A stretch of DNA of 64,000 nt from Boesenbergia rotunda (lineage: Eukaryota; Streptophyta; Magnoliopsida; Zingiberales; Zingiberaceae): contig JAGFNQ010005198.1 in assembly GCA_024364735.1 (NCBI GenBank), positions 1,277,899 to 1,341,898 on the forward strand, given 5' to 3'. Within the stretch, counting starts at the first letter, position 1. Every line of letters begins with the position of its first letter. Below the pieces are notes generated by a model. It was not told the DNA's origin. It made no database searches and saw nothing but the letters and a program-made list of their open reading frames with translations. Positions 21,751-32,479 of the stretch are shown here, in pieces. Made by a program: the position numbers and the translations under genes.

Positions 21751-23921
21751 CAGTAGCCAATTCTTAACCACCCTACCTTCAGGAGAGATTATGACATCCA
21801 CGCACTGACTCCGTGCAGTGCCAGTCAGTATACCAAGCAGAGAGCTGTATGGTGATCTGATAGTAATAGATATGACTGATTATGATATCATTTTTGGAAT
21901 GGACTTCCTAATCAAGTACGGTGCCTCCATAGAATGTCATAAAAGGAAAGTCATATTCCAACCTGAAGAAAGAGTGCAGTTTGAATACATCGGAGAACCC
22001 AAGAGAAAAGCCAAGAAATTTCTCTCAGCTTTAAAAGCACAGAAACTGCTGGATTCAGGATGTACCAGATTTCTAGCACATGTAGTCAATACCGAACAAG
22101 AGAAAGACCAAAAGCTAGAAGAGGTCCTAGTGGTATGTGACTACCCAGCAATCTTCCCTGACGAGTTACCAGGCTTAGCGCCAGACAGGGAGATAGAGTT
22201 TGAGATAGATCTCATTCCAGGTACCAATCCCATTTCAAAAGCACCATACCATATGGCTCTAGCAGAATTAAGAGAACTTCAGGAGCAACTACAAGAGCTG
22301 CTCGACAAGGGCTTCATACGCCCTAGTCATTCACCTTGGGGAGCTCCCGTATTGATCGTGAAGAAGAAAGACGGGTCCATGCGCTTGTGTATAGATTACC
22401 GGGCGTTGAACCAAGTCACCATCAAGAACAAGTATCCCTTGCCAAGAATTGATGACTTGTTCGATCAGCTAAAGGGAGCAGCAGTGTTCTCAAAAATAGA
22501 CTTGAGATCGGGTTATCACCAGTTGAAAGTTAAAGAAGGTGACATCCCCAAGACATCTTTCAGACCGAGATACGGACACTATGAGTTTGTAGTTATGCCT
22601 TTTGGCGTAACGAACGCTCCAACAACTTTCATGGACCTCATGAACAAAGTGTTCTGAGAATATTTAGATAAGTTTGTTATCGTCTTCATCGATGATATTC
22701 TGATATATTCCAGGACTCAGAAGGAACACGCAGAACACCTGAAAGCAGTATTAGAAATTCTTCAGCGGAGCCAACTCTATGCGAAATTCTCCAAATGTGA
22801 GTTTTGGCTCGATTAGGTGTCTTCTCTAGGCCACATCACCTCCAAGGAAGGAGTGATGGTAGACCCCAGCAAAATAGAAACAGTAAGTAACTGGATCAGA
22901 CCGAAGAATGCCAGTGAGATCAGAAGTTTTCTGGGTCTAGCCGGTTACTACAGGAAGTTCGTAGAGAATTTCTCCAGAATAGCCTCCCCACTGACAGCTC
23001 TTACCAGAAAGAACAGAAAGTTTTAGTGGACAGAGGACTGCGAGAACAGTTTTACAGAATTAAAGAGAAGATTAACTAATGCTCCCATCCTGACTCTTCC
23101 AGAGACCACTGACAACTTTGACATATATAGCGATGCGTCTAAATTAGGACTTGGAGCAGTCCTGATGCAGAATGGCAAGGTTATTGCCTATGCCTCTAGA
23201 CAACTCAAGGATTATAAGAAGAATTACCCTACCCATGACCTTGAGCTAGCTGCAGTAGTGTTCGCTCTCAAGATTTGGAGGCATTACTTATACGGAGCTC
23301 AGTGTAGGATTTTCACAGATCATCAGAGTCTAAAGTATTTCTTTACTCAGAAGGATCTGAACATGAGACAACGCAGGTGGCTTGAGCTAGTCAAGGATTA
23401 TGACATTGACATCCTCTACCATCCAGGTAATGCTAATAAGGTGGCAGATGGACTTAGCAGAAAATCTAGTGCCACCCTACTAGCTTTGTCCACGATGTCA
23501 CAACCCCTTCGAAAGGAGTTATCAGAGTTCAGACTGGAAATTTTAGTTGGGCAGCTCTCCACTTTGACATTAGTGTCAACCCTGATTGAAGACATCCAGA
23601 CAGCATAGGATCAAGATCCTGACCTTCAGAAAATCAAATAGGGGATAGCAGAAGCTGCAAATGGAGAATTTTGCCTATCAGATAATGGGACACTGTACTA
23701 CGGTGATCACTTATGTGTTCCGAACCAAGAAGAGCTCCGAAGGAAGATCCTAGAGGACGCACATAGATCTCCTTATGCAATGCATCCTGGTTCCACCAAA
23801 ATGTACCAAGACCTCAGAGGACGTTTTTGGTGGCCTGGGATGAACAGAGACATCGCCAGATATGTCAGTACCTGTCTGACATGCCAAAGGGTCAAGACAG
23901 AACATCAGAGACCAGGAGGAG
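21751..23921 (+). pseudogene. Element D pol, first part: protease remnant, RT, RNase H, integrase zinc-binding domain
   Basis: FLTTLPSGEIMTST and DYDIIFGMDFL are the C-terminal half of the protease; no DSGA-type active site precedes them. RT follows with WGAPVLIVKKKDGSMR, PLPRIDDLFDQLKGA, FVVMPFGVTNAPTTF and catalytic FIDDILIYS near 22,689. RNase H has YSDASKLGLGAVLMQ, the Glu in HDLELAAVVFAL and TDHQSLKYF. The integrase HHCC domain (MHPGSTKMYQDL, CLTCQRVK) ends at the solo LTR insertion (AGGAG at 23,917-23,921). Stops include TGA 22,655, a TAG near 22,814, and TAG near 23,024, 23,606 and 23,639. Most are explicable as C-to-T or G-to-A changes in CAG, CGA or TGG codons. Confidence 0.93.
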
Positions 23922-24140
23922 TGTAACACCCCAAAAATATTATGAATTCATGAATATGAAATATTATGAAATTCATGAAATATTATCATGGAATATTATG
24001 AAATATTATGAATTCATGAATATGAAATATTATGAAATTCATGAAACATAATTATTACTATGAAATTTCATGATGGGCTTGGCTTAATGGGCTTGGATGT
24101 GGATTAGTGCAAAATGTGATAAAAAGGGAAATGAAGAAAG

Positions 24141-24215
24141 GAGGAAGCAAGGATTGAACCTTGAACATCCTAGTTGCACTAATCATGTCATAACCAATGA
24201 ACCAAGCCATGTTAC
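24141..24215 (-). other. Antisense tRNA-like block in solo LTR E
   Basis: On the minus strand: TTGGTTCATTGGTTA (12 of 15 A-box/D-arm positions), then GGTTCAATCC (B-box with one base missing), then CCCTTTTTATC within about 30 nt. Confidence 0.55.
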
Positions 24216-24286
24216 TTGTTGAGAGAATAAGAAACATGCTTGTTAAAGCGAGGGAAGTGAAAAGACATGTCTCTTCATGAGAAGAG

Positions 24287-24294
24287 TATAAATA
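24287..24294 (+). promoter_or_regulatory. TATA box of LTR E
   Basis: TATAAATA, about 365 bp into the solo LTR and followed by a pyrimidine-rich leader. Confidence 0.5.
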
Positions 24295-26391
24295 AGAGAG
24301 GGAGAAAGAAGTTACCTTTCTTCTTCTTCTTCCCCACTTCAAATTTCGAAATGTGCACCCTAGGGTTCTAACCCTAGGAAATTGGAAGGATAAAGGAACC
24401 CTTTAAGGTTCTTGCCCTCTACTAGGGCCAAGAGTGCTAGAGAAGGCTAACAAGGGAAACACTCACCTTCTTATTCTTCAAGGGTACCCTAAGGAGTAAG
24501 AGAAGGAGAAATTCAAGCGAAAGGAAGTAAGTATCCCCTCGCCTGCAGTGTAATGGTTATTGTATGTTTTCTCCTTGTTGGTTTCGAAAATGGGGATCTC
24601 CCCCTTGAATGAGTTTCGGCCACCCCCCTAGGGGAAGGCTTTTGGTTACTTTTTGTTACATAAGTAAACCCCTTAGCACTTAGGGTATATGTGTATGTTG
24701 TATCCTTCAATATGTTGTGAACAAAACCTAGGGTTTTGTTCTTGTATAGGGTTCGGCCACTTCCAAAGGGAAGTCTTTGGCTACTCTTTGATACATGAGA
24801 AGAACCCTTGGGACTTAGAGTATACACATATGTTGTGACCCTTCATTTTGTGATGACAAAAACTAAGGTTTAGGGTTGGATGGGTTTCGGCCAAAGCATG
24901 GAACTAGGGTTAGTGAGGGTTGGATTATCCTATAATATATTCATGCTTAGTATATGGTATGATGTTGTATACAAGGTGTTTGTATAAATGTCTGTGTGAA
25001 TGTTTCATTGTAAAAAAACCCTAATTCTTCCCTACCCTTGAGTTTCAGCCACCCCCCTAAGATTAGGGTTTGTGAAGGTTAAACTACCCTATGAGATATG
25101 CTTATGTTTGGGGATAATTATATGTATATGCATGTGGTGTTTAAATGAAATGTTTGATTTGAAACATTAATTGTTAGCATGCTACCACTTCCTATGATAT
25201 GTATATGCAAGTGGTGTTTGAATGAAATGTTTGATTTGAAACCTTAATTGTTAGCATGCTACCACTTCCTATGATATGAGTATGATCTATGTGACCAAAT
25301 CTTGTCATATCTAAAGTATGTTTAAGTGGTTGAATTATGATGTATGTATGAGCATGTCTTATGGCCCATGGGGCACCCTTATGAGATTGCATGTGATATG
25401 TATGATGAAATGCTTGAAAGGATACTCCACTAAGTATGGGATCAAGAACACCCTTATGTTGTGAGGTGTGTCCCTAAGGGATCAGAAACACCCTAGAAAA
25501 GTGGGTGTCCCTTGAGCAGTGAATTTGGAGTACTCCTTACCATATATGTAAAGACATGATAAGTATTTTACTTTGTAAGTTGTGTACCCGACTCGTAAGG
25601 GGGTCGTTAAACAAATCCGGGGTGCATGTTAACTTAAGGTCATGGCTCCGGTAGGACGTAAGGGTCCTGCTCTAATGGGATTGGTGGCTCGCTACCCCAA
25701 CTCATTAGGGAACGCGCATCAGGTGGTACACAGCTGGGCCCAATATGATATGGATGTATTTTTAAGTAATACCATTATGGAATTGTTTTGAAAACATTCA
25801 TTGAAAACATTTATTATATGTGATGGGTATGCTTAAAATACTATGTACTGCATGCTTAGAAACTTGATGTTTAGTATGCTATGATGAACTCATGCTTATG
25901 ACTTAGTATGTGTACATGTTGTATGCTTTCGTATGGATTTTGCGAGTAGGACCGGATCTTTACTAAGCATTTGTGCTTACTAGTTTATGTGTTATCTTAT
26001 GCTGCAGATAAGGGTAAGGAACACTTAAACTAAAGGAAGAGGCAGGAGGCTGAAGATGTGTGGGGTGGTGGCTCGGGAAAGAAAGACTTTTATATCTACT
26101 TTATTATGCTCATGTTTATGTTCCTTGATAATGAGTGTTAGTGACTAGGATTGATATTGCATGATAGTGATTACCCTTGGATGTCTTTTATACTTGATTA
26201 TGTTATGAGTTGCATTACTGGTGAACTTGTCATGTTATAGAATGACTCTGATAGTTTAAACAAGCATGCTCAGTCTTTAGTCCTTGCATTGTTGTTTTAA
26301 TGTTATGCTATAAGATAGAAAAAAAATATTATTATATGATTGATTATTACGTAACCCCGCCCCGAGAGTAGATATAAGGGCGGGCCTTACA

Positions 26392-27487
26392 AGGAGTTCT
26401 GCAGCCTATCCAGATTCCAGAATGGAAATGGGAAGATATTTCCATGGATTTTATAGTGGGACTACCCAGAACAACGAATGGATATGATGCGATCTGGGTA
26501 ATAGTTGACAGATTGACTAAGTCTGCCCACTTTCTAGCTATCAGGATCTCCTATTCCATGGAACAGCTAGCTCAGTTATACCTCAAGGAGATTGTCAGAC
26601 TACATGGAGTCCCTAGGACTATCATTTCAGATAGGGACAGTAGGTTCACTTCGCACTTCTGGGAGTGCGTACAGACAGCACTAGGCACCAAACTGAAGTT
26701 TAGCACAGCTTTCCATCCTCAGACAGATGGTTAGACAGAGAGAGTTAATCAAGTACTAGAAGATATGCTCAGAGCTTGTGCTTTAGAGTTCAAGGGCAGT
26801 TGGTGCAGATACTTGTCCTTAGCAGAATTCGCCTACAACAATAGTTATCAGGCCACTATCGGCATGGCACCCTACGAGGCTTTATATGGGCGGAGGTGTA
26901 GATCTCCTATCTGCTGGTACGAGGGTGGTGAGAGACAAGAGTTAGGCCTACAGACAGATCTTATAGATGATACCACCGTAGCCATACGACAGATCCGCCA
27001 GAAAATAGAAACAGCTCAAAGCCGCCAGAAGAGCTATGCTGATACACGGCGTAGACCATTAGAGTTTGAAGTTGCGGATTCAGTGTTCCTCAGAGTGGCT
27101 CCCATGAAGGGAGTAATGCGTTTTGGGAAGAAGGGCAAGCTAAGTCCCAGATATGTAGGACCATACCCCATCACTAGAAGAGTTGGCAAAGTAGCTTATG
27201 AGTTAGAGCTACCTCAGGAGATGTCAGCTATCCACAATGTATTTCATGTTTCCATGCTGAAGAAGCATATCCCAGATGCCACCCAGGTGATAGAGCCACA
27301 GATGGTACAAATTCGCGATGATCTCAGTTATGATAGTCGGCCTATTCAGATAATAGACCGAGCAGTTAAGAAATTGCGAAATAAGGAGGTACCATTAGTG
27401 AAAGTCATATGGCAAAATCACAGAGTAGAAGAGGCAACATGGGAACCAGAGGACAGCATGAGGCAGAAATACACAGAGTTGTTTTAA
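26392..27487 (+). pseudogene. Element D pol, second part: integrase core and chromodomain-like tail
   Basis: Resumes with GVLQPIQIPEWKWEDIS. The integrase catalytic triad is present: Asp in MDFIVGLP, Asp in ISDRDSRF and Glu in the TERVNQVLEDML segment. A TAG at 26,732-26,734 sits just before that segment, where related copies have a Gln codon. From 26,765 the frame is open for 240 codons to TAA. It includes the C-terminal SH3-like domain (VFLRVAPMKGVMRFGKKGKL, LSPRYVGPY) and the chromodomain-like end VKVIWQNHRVEEATWEPEDS, which defines the chromovirus (Tekay) group. This part is the best preserved C-terminus of the three Tekay copies. Confidence 0.93.
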
Positions 27488-27522
27488 GTTCGAGGATGAA
27501 CTTTTTATAAGATATGGGGGAT

Positions 27523-30080
27523 TATAACGCCCGAAAATTCTCGAAACTAATTTTAGAAATATCTTAGAATTTATTCCGAATTTATGGATATTTTTTTATA
27601 GAATTTTTTCGTAAACGAAAGTGGCAAAAAGGGATAAAAAGAGAAAAACGCGTAAGTGGGATTTGATCCCTAAACCTACGGTTGAGAGGAGAAAGGGCGG
27701 ACCAACTGGGATGGTTTGGTTTTATTGAAATAGATTAAGGGAAATAATAGATAAGGTGAAATTAGTTAAATTCGCCCCCATAAGTATAAAAGAGGGAGTT
27801 ACGAGTTTTAGGTTAATTCTCTCCCAACCCAGCGACGCCGACGCCCTCCCTCACGCACGCGACCTCCCCTCTCGCCCTCTCTCTCGCCCAAGACAAAGGA
27901 GAAGCCAAGGGAAGGTCTCAAGAGGCCCTATTCTCTACGAGAATTCTCGTAGACGCAAGGAGAACGCCAAGGAGCAAGAAGAACGTCGAAATTCGACGTT
28001 CCCTCGGGAATTTCAGATTTTATTCGTAAGGAAAACCTAGCGCAGGATGTAAGTATCCCTCACCTACAGTATAAGTAGTTTCGGTTGATGTTTCGTATGC
28101 TTTAGTTCCTTATATGTATGTCCTACGGTTAGATACCGTGGATTATGAACAAGCACGTTGTATCAACCCTTCAGATTAGTTTTAGAGTCTAAAGGTATCC
28201 CTGGATGGGCTTGAGTGCACTTACCCTTCAGTTTCGGGTTAAGGAGCACGTTCGAGTGCCTAGGGAGCGACTTTAAAAGAATAGAAAGGGTTAAGTCGCA
28301 AGGTGTTTGTTAAATTGTTAGTCAGTTAATGCTATAGCAAGCATTAAAGAATAGAAATTCTTGCTTCAGTTATGATTGGGACCAAGGTCCAGTGGGATGG
28401 GCTCCTAGTTGCCCCTAGGTTTACATAACCTAGTAAAAGCAAGAATCAGAAGAGAAAAAGAAAAATATAAAAGAACTATTTTATTTTCAGTTGGCATTGT
28501 ACCGGACTTTGGTCCAGGGATGGGCTCCAAGTTGCCCCTAGGTTCAGATAACCTAGTATGGGATGGGCTCCTAGTTGCCCCTAGGTTTAGATAACCTAGT
28601 AGAACCCTAATGGATTCGGGATTTGCTACCTCGGGTTTATTAGGGATGCGCGCACAGTTGGTACATTGCCGGGCCCACAGCAGTTGATTATTATTTTCAC
28701 CTACTATATGTATTTAGTTTTCAGAAATTCATATTAGCATGTGGTGAATTTAATAATTAGTTTTATGTTAGTTAGTTTCAGTTCCAGTTCAGATATATAT
28801 GTCATGCTATAGCTTACTTTTCAGTTCTAGTTCAGTATGTGCCATGTCTCAGTTATATGTCATGACATTCTATGATATGTTTTTTAGCATGAGCCTAGCA
28901 TGATTTCTTATGGATATGAGCATGTATGTGCATAGCATGTTTTACAAAAGCATAATTTGAGTTTCATAGTTTTGTGAGACTAGATGGTACTTACTAAGCT
29001 TTATGCTTATTAATTTGCATTTCCTTATACTGCAGATACAGATAAAGGAAAGCACTAGTAGCGGAGGCGGCGGGCTTGATGCAAAGTGTGTGTGATGGTG
29101 GAGTTGGAATAAAAGTCTTCGGAACTTACAAAGCATAGAAATAGTCCTTATTATGTTTCTTTTAGTTTTTCCGCAATAGGTTATGTGAACCATGTATGAA
29201 CTTAATTTGACTCGTTATTTGTGGTGCCTAGTATATTAAAGTAGTTTATTTACCTGTGTTAATACTTGCTTAGCGAATGTTGAATGATATGAGTTACTAC
29301 TTGCAATATGGTAAATTAGATCCATGCTTAAGCTTTAGAGATAAGAACTTGATACTTTTGATTTACATGCTAAATACATAGGATATGCTTGTTTTAAGAT
29401 ATATGCACCATATAGAATGACATGTAGTAGCTAAGAATGCCCTTAGATATGAATAATGAATGGTTTCAATAAGAAGTTGATACGAACTTGGCATATTCAT
29501 GTTTATGCTTCTACATGTCGTTTTTATGATTTCTAAGTTGCTATACATGCTAGAAACCCTCCAAAAACATGTAATAAATGCCTTAGAATAGTCGTGGAAC
29601 TTTATTTATGTCATTATGTTTGTTAGATATGATTTTGGTACATTGTGGCTCAAGGTTGATACATTCTAGAAATCTGAAAACTGAAATTTCAGAACTACCA
29701 GTCAACTGGGAAAACACCAGTCGACTGGTATCGGGCACAGAACCATTCTGTGGCCTGACCAGTCGACTGGCATATAGTAGTCGACTGGTACTGTGTAAAA
29801 CAAAGGTGGTGTAGAGCAGCTGGTTAGTGCTTTAGCCATGCAACCTAGAGGTTAGGGGATCGAATCCTGCCAATATAATAAAATAAAAGTTTTGCTTTAT
29901 TTTGGGCAAATTAGTACCTTCAGTATGTTTATGAATTTCTAGTTCAGTAAATAGCGAAATAAGAATTTTTAAAATTCTCCCAGTTGGTTTAGCATTATTA
30001 GAAATCATTAATTAGTCAGCCAGCCAGTTAGTTAATAGCGATCCGCCTTACAGCTTAGTACCAGAAGGCGGGTCATTACA
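27523..30080 (+). repeat. 3' LTR of element D
   Basis: Starts TATAACGCCCG directly after AAGATATGGGGGAT and ends GGTCATTACA. It carries every landmark of the 5' LTR in order, including the antisense (27,652-27,718) and sense (29,805-29,881) tRNA-like blocks, the palindromes (29,698-29,790) and the leader ORF at 27,756-28,040. Confidence 0.95.
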
Positions 30081-30085
30081 CAACA

Positions 30086-30860
30086 TTTATTCATCTACTT
30101 GCAATTCGGGTTGGGGGAATCATTTTAATTCACAACAGCCCCCACAACAAGGACAGCCTCCATTTCAAAGTTTTCAGCAGTCCTATTCAAATTTCCAGCA
30201 ACCAAATAGTCAATTCCAGCCAAGTCAATAATGTCATCAAAACCAACCTTATAATCAGCCCCAACAGCCCTACTTTCAATTTTCACAGTCATTCAACAAC
30301 CAATTCAGTAATTTTAGCAACCCTTTAATCAAAATCAGCCACCTTTTCAAGGAAATCAGCAAGGGTTCCAAGGTAATCTAAATTTTCAGCAAGGATATCA
30401 GTTTTCTCAGCAAGGTTTTCAGCCTTACAACCAAAATTTCCAGCCACAAAATCAATGTTTCCAGCCCACTATATTTCAGCCTTCACCACCACAATTGCAA
30501 CCTCAAACTCAGAATTTCCAGGGCTACAATTCTCAACAATTCCAACCAAGTTCCCAGCCCACTTTTCAGCAATTCTAGCAACCAAATCAATCATTTGATC
30601 AGCCCCAACAGTTTCAATTTCAGAATTCACAGCCTACTTATAATTTTGAGCAACCTAATGCTACATTTCAAGTTCAACAGGAGTTCCACAACAATCAAGG
30701 AGATATTGAGGATTCGAGTGAGCTTGTGGCTCAACAACAAAGGCTTGGGGAAATTATGGAACAAATCATACAACAGAAAAGTTTACAACAACAAGTGTAT
30801 GATTCTACTCTTAAAGACTTTGAAAGATGCCTTGAGCAAATGGTTAGAGGAATGGAATAA
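30086..30860 (+). pseudogene. Athila derivative gag C-terminal Gln/Phe/Pro-rich tail
   Basis: The frame IYSSTCNSGWGNHFN aligns with PYSSTYNPGWRDHPN of the complete Athila gag. A long low-complexity tail rich in Gln, Phe, Pro and Asn (repeated FQQ/NFQ motifs) follows. Stops at about 30,228 and frame changes show it is no longer translated as one piece. The zinc-finger-like CX2CX4HX4C of the complete gag (near 60,420) lies in the deleted stretch between the two gag fragments. Confidence 0.75.
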
Positions 30861-31382
30861 ATGCAAGCCCAAGGATCAAGCCAATTCCCTTCTCAAGCTA
30901 CTTTTAATTCTGAGGGGTATGATTGTGAACTAACTCTGAGGAATGAAGAGGTTGTTTCAAGTTTAAACACTTCAAATGCCAAATTTCCTGAAAAATTTCT
31001 AGCATCCTATTTCCCCACTCAAAACAGCCCTGAAGTTGATTTTATATCAGTTCAAGGTGACCCTAGTGTGAGTATAAGTCCTTCTTCAATTGATATTGCA
31101 ATTTTGGAGGAAGAAGAAGAAGAAATTAGAAAAATCAGGGCACCTATAGCAGTTATTCCTCCTGAAATTCCTGTTCAGAGTTCACTTTCAAAATTTTTAG
31201 CTCAAGAGGAGGAGCCAAAAGTCTCTTTACCCTTCTCCCAGCACCCTAGAGAGGATCCTCCTAACATTAACATGGATACTTCAGATGAGGTTGTAGAGGA
31301 AGAGTTAATTGCTGGTGTTGTTTCACATGACATAGTAGGAGGAGATTTTAGCTCAGATGAGGTTGAAGATGCAAAGAGACAG
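30861..31382 (+). CDS. Athila derivative: acidic gag-pol linker region
   Basis: Opens with MQAQGSSQFPSQATFNSEG, matching MQAKGSSQLPSQATPNPKG of the complete Athila on the minus strand near 59,600. It runs open for about 170 codons through an acidic stretch (ILEEEEEEIRKIR) and a Pro/Ser region similar to LPFPQR. It reaches SSDEVEDA, which matches SSEEAEET of the complete element beyond its protease, so the protease is cleanly missing. The same frame continues to 31,565, but from about 31,382 the homologous frame is the one starting at 31,388; a one-base shift probably separates them. No catalytic motif is visible. Confidence 0.55.
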
Positions 31383-31387
31383 AGGCA

Positions 31388-32479
31388 TTGGAGGAGATGG
31401 ATAGAAAATCTTGTGACAGCCTTGAATTCAAATCTAAAGCTCTACAGGACACTTCTCATCTTTTATTTTGTGATGATACTGTTATTGTCGGTCCTAATTT
31501 TTCTAATATGGCTGTTGCAGATATGGTTGATGAATCATGCATTGGAGATGATTCTAGAGGTGTAGGGGATTGTACTGAGCCCCAGGGACCACCATTATTG
31601 ATGGATACATTAGAAGATTCAGAGGATAAGCCAGAATGTGTAGGGACTTGCATGGTGGAAGCAAGAACCCAAGAATCACCTGAGTTAGTTGAATGTCCAC
31701 CAGAACCTGAGTTTGAAGAGGAACCTTTACATTACCAGGAGGAGACCATAGTTGTACACACTCTTGTAGAACCTCTAGGTATTCTCCAGTATGATAAGGT
31801 AAGTATTTCTCCTATTTCTTTGGAAGAATTCATTGAGGTACCTAGCATTGATTTCATTGGCTGTGAGGCATTACTTGACACATCTTTTGTAGATACTGAT
31901 TGTGAAAAATCCATAGAGGTACCTAGTGTTGAATTTGTTGAATGTGAAGCATGTCTTGATACATTCCATGTAGAGCTTGATTGTGAAAAATTTTTAGAGG
32001 TGCCTAAAATTGATTTTGTTTGTTGTGATACAATTCTTGATACATCTTATGTGGAAACTAATTGTGACAATTCCATAGAGGTGGCTAAAATAGATTTTGT
32101 TGGTTGTGATTCATTACTTGATACACCCTATGTAGAGACTGAGGCTGCATGTTTAGAAAAATTCATAGAGGTACCCCAGATTGATTTCATGGGTTATGAT
32201 GCAATTCTTGATAAATCATATGTGGATAATAATTGTGAAAAACTCATGGAGGTACCGAAAATTGATTTTATTGGATGTGATGCATATCTCGATTCATTTT
32301 ATGTAGAGGTCATTTATATTTCATTCCTTTCTTACCCTGCATGCGTGCGAGAGGTATTTTCTTTACATGGTTTTGCAGGATCCCGCAGGCTTCTAGAATG
32401 GGTACTCAAACTTAATATCCTACAACCTCCCGGAAGGACTTCTAAGGAGATGCAGTGGGAGGGGTCGAGTTCACTTTGA
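31388..32479 (+). CDS. Acidic repeat ORF replacing pol in the Athila derivative
   Basis: A 363-codon open frame with no similarity that I recognise to protease, RT or integrase. The first part contains GVGDCTEPQGPPLLMD, shared with the complete Athila linker (GVGDCTEPQGSPILID near 58,370). From about residue 149 there are six in-frame repeats of 27 residues (one of 30). Their pattern is (I/L/M)EVP.(I/V)(D/E)F(I/V).C(D/E)..LD(T/S).(F/Y)V(D/E)..CE, rich in acid residues and Cys. No signal peptide or membrane segment is evident. Function is unknown; it occupies the position of pol in an element that otherwise keeps LTRs, PBS, PPT and the 3' region. The Cys-rich acidic units could be structural or RNA/protein-binding, but that is speculation. 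Confidence 0.7.
   Translation: MEEMDRKSCDSLEFKSKALQDTSHLLFCDDTVIVGPNFSNMAVADMVDESCIGDDSRGVGDCTEPQGPPLLMDTLEDSEDKPECVGTCMVEARTQESPELVECPPEPEFEEEPLHYQEETIVVHTLVEPLGILQYDKVSISPISLEEFIEVPSIDFIGCEALLDTSFVDTDCEKSIEVPSVEFVECEACLDTFHVELDCEKFLEVPKIDFVCCDTILDTSYVETNCDNSIEVAKIDFVGCDSLLDTPYVETEAACLEKFIEVPQIDFMGYDAILDKSYVDNNCEKLMEVPKIDFIGCDAYLDSFYVEVIYISFLSYPACVREVFSLHGFAGSRRLLEWVLKLNILQPPGRTSKEMQWEGSSSL
31832..32316 (+). repeat. Six in-frame 81-bp tandem repeats
   Basis: Units begin at 31,832, 31,913, 31,994, 32,075, 32,165 and 32,246, with spacings of 81, 81, 81, 90 and 81. All are multiples of three, so the frame is kept despite point divergence between units. Confidence 0.95.

Larger units (their letters stand above)
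23922..26391 (+). mobile_element. Solo LTR, Tekay-like family E
   Basis: TGTAACACCCC to GGCCTTACA, flanked by perfect AGGAG duplications (23,917-23,921 and 26,392-26,396), with no internal sequence. This is the product expected from recombination between two LTRs. It has the antisense tRNA-like block, TATAAATA (24,287-24,294), donor-like GTAAGT (24,528), a diverged core box (about 25,575-25,730) and TGCAG acceptor-like site (26,006-26,007). It lacks the palindrome cluster and the sense tRNA-like block. A 77-bp tandem duplication lies at about 25,121-25,274 and a ~65-bp one at 23,936-24,055. TTTCGGCCAC-type phrases recur between 24,610 and 25,060. Confidence 0.95.
18014..30080 (+). mobile_element. 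Tekay-type Ty3/gypsy element D, complete length, hosting solo LTR E
   Basis: LTRs at 18,014-20,570 and 27,523-30,080, PBS 20,574-20,585, polypurine tract 27,509-27,522. Perfect CAACA duplications lie at 18,009-18,013 and 30,081-30,085. Comparing the two LTRs by eye I find roughly 35-40 differences in about 2,560 bp, mostly transitions, so it is one of the younger insertions. It carries gag and pol with numerous stops and a deletion over the zinc knuckle and protease active site. Confidence 0.95.

Noticed and set aside
31388..32479. Repeat ORF as a toxin or effector
   Set aside because: No signal peptide, catalytic motif or known repeat family supports this; its position in a retrotransposon is the only firm context.
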